From positions 1-6,595 of the forward strand of contig JAEZHG010000269.1 of NCBI GenBank assembly GCA_023436945.1: a stretch of DNA of 6,595 nt. The letters run 5' to 3'. Shown piece by piece: positions 5,682 to 6,595 of the stretch (position 1 is its first letter; every line of letters starts with the position of its first letter). This DNA is from Pseudomonadota bacterium. Its GTDB lineage: Bacteria > Pseudomonadota > Alphaproteobacteria > Caulobacterales > Caulobacteraceae. The notes under the pieces were generated by a model. It was not told the DNA's origin. It did not search any database and was given only the letters and a program-made list of their open reading frames with translations. Position numbers and translations under genes: made by a program.

Positions 5682-6595
5682 ATGTCCCGTCGTCTTTTTA
5701 GCAGCGTTGCCTGCGCCACATTGCTGTTTGCTGCTGTTCCGGCCATGGCGCAGGACTTCTCGGCCAGCGCCCTGTCGGACCAGATCCGCCATATTGCCTC
5801 GGATGAATTCCAGGGTCGCTACCCGGGCACCGAGGGCGAGCAAAAGACGCTTGAGTGGCTGCAAGCCCAGTATGAGGGCATGGGCCTTCAACCGGGTGGC
5901 CGTGACGGTTCGTGGCTTCAGACCATCGAGCTTGTGCGTCTGACCCCGACGGGCGAGACGACCACCAGCTTCAAACTGAACGGCGCGACCACCAGCCTTG
6001 GCAACGACCAGATTTTGCTGCGTGCCATGAACACCGCTGGCAAGGGTGAGATCGCTGACGCCGGTGTGGTGTTTGCGGGTTACGGCATCAATGCGCCGGA
6101 ACGCGGCTGGGACGACTATGGCAACCTCGACGTGCGCGGTAAGGTCGTGGTGGTGCTGAACGGCGAGCCGGACGGCGTGCTGTTCGATGGCCCGTACCGC
6201 ACCAACTATGCCTCTGGTGCCTATAAACAGGACGAAGCCTTCCGCCGTGGCGCGGTTGCGGTTCTCACGGTCTCGACGGGTGATTTCGCACGTATGGCTG
6301 CGGGCAATGCGCGCCAGCGCACCCTTAGCCCCGGCGCGGCCGAGCTTCAGCTGACGGGTAACATCACGGCTGATCTGGCCAAGTCGTGGGGCATTGATCT
6401 GGACTCGGTGACGCCGTTCACCCCGTCAGGCGTGTTCAAGGCCTATGCGGTTCCAGTGACCCTGAGCGCCAAAGCCGAAGAGACCAAGAACATCCTTTCG
6501 ACCTCGAACCTGATCGCGATCCTGCCGGGTACCGAGCGTCCAAGTGAAACCATCATCTATTCGGTGCACTGGGACCACGTGGGCGTGAACCACAA
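5682..6595 (+). CDS. Exported M28-family zinc metallopeptidase, copy 2, N-terminal part (runs off the window)
   Basis: The open frame starts at ATG 5682, with GGAGG at 5673-5677 four nt upstream, and continues without a stop for 304 codons to the window edge. It begins with a signal peptide (MSRRLFSSVACATLLFAAVP, then AMA, cleavage before QDF), so the protein is exported. It is collinear with the upstream copy: SDQIRHIASDEFQGR matches SEEIRLLSDDSFEGR, FAGYGINAPERGWDDY matches FVGYGVNAPERDWNDF, and DVRGKVVVVLNGEPDG matches DVRGKIIVVLVNDPDF. The first zinc-ligand motif HWDH is reached at residues 296-299; the other ligands lie beyond the edge. The middle (about 165-250) differs clearly from copy 1: the MTYYGRWTYK segment is replaced by GPYRTNYASGAYK and the APAAYGW region is lost. 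This suggests a different substrate or partner. Completeness and activity cannot be judged from this window. Confidence 0.9.
   Translation, partial: MSRRLFSSVACATLLFAAVPAMAQDFSASALSDQIRHIASDEFQGRYPGTEGEQKTLEWLQAQYEGMGLQPGGRDGSWLQTIELVRLTPTGETTTSFKLNGATTSLGNDQILLRAMNTAGKGEIADAGVVFAGYGINAPERGWDDYGNLDVRGKVVVVLNGEPDGVLFDGPYRTNYASGAYKQDEAFRRGAVAVLTVSTGDFARMAAGNARQRTLSPGAAELQLTGNITADLAKSWGIDLDSVTPFTPSGVFKAYAVPVTLSAKAEETKNILSTSNLIAILPGTERPSETIIYSVHWDHVGVNH

Noticed and set aside
5682..5714. Possible lipoprotein signal in copy 2 (Cys at residue 11)
   Set aside because: The residues before Cys (S-V-A) do not fit a lipobox with Leu at -3, and the hydrophobic core lies after the Cys; an AMA signal-peptidase I site at residue 23 fits better.
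5641..5943. 100-codon + frame beginning ATG at 5641
   Set aside because: It is out of frame with the second M28 gene, which has a better ribosome site, a signal peptide and clear homology to copy 1 over the same bases.

Overview
This window looks like ordinary chromosomal sequence from an alphaproteobacterium. The coding regions are GC-rich, the cytochrome bc1 genes run petA-petB-petC with a single full-length cytochrome b, and the Rieske and cytochrome c1 proteins are of the alphaproteobacterial/mitochondrial type. Exported M28 peptidases in tandem and moderate GC would fit a Caulobacterales member such as an Asticcacaulis-like organism, but that placement is an inference made without any database search.

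Layout from left to right: the last 78 codons of an M19 (renal-dipeptidase-type) peptidase on + (to 239); a 169-bp convergent gap with two hairpins, the second a strong bidirectional terminator; trmL, a SPOUT tRNA wobble-position 2'-O-methyltransferase, on - (409-861); a 195-bp divergent promoter gap; the petABC operon on + (Rieske protein 1057-1611, cytochrome b 1629-2927, cytochrome c1 2933-3802), closed by a textbook terminator at 3827-3858; then two tandem exported M28-family zinc aminopeptidase paralogs on +, the first complete (3935-5578) and the second starting at 5682 and running off the right edge.

The three pet genes encode the whole catalytic core of ubiquinol:cytochrome c oxidoreductase (complex III). 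All heme and iron-sulfur ligands are present, so the complex should be functional. The dipeptidase and the two M28 enzymes suggest capacity for peptide processing and scavenging, the M28 pair in the periplasm or outside the cell. trmL is housekeeping translation. I see no mobile element, CRISPR array, tRNA/rRNA gene or defence-type module. The points worth a second look are small: the diverged M28 duplication, a hairpin without a U-tract between the two copies, a C8 tract and a 10-bp palindrome before the first copy, and start-codon choices decided by Shine-Dalgarno sequences. I do not think the window holds an undescribed system.
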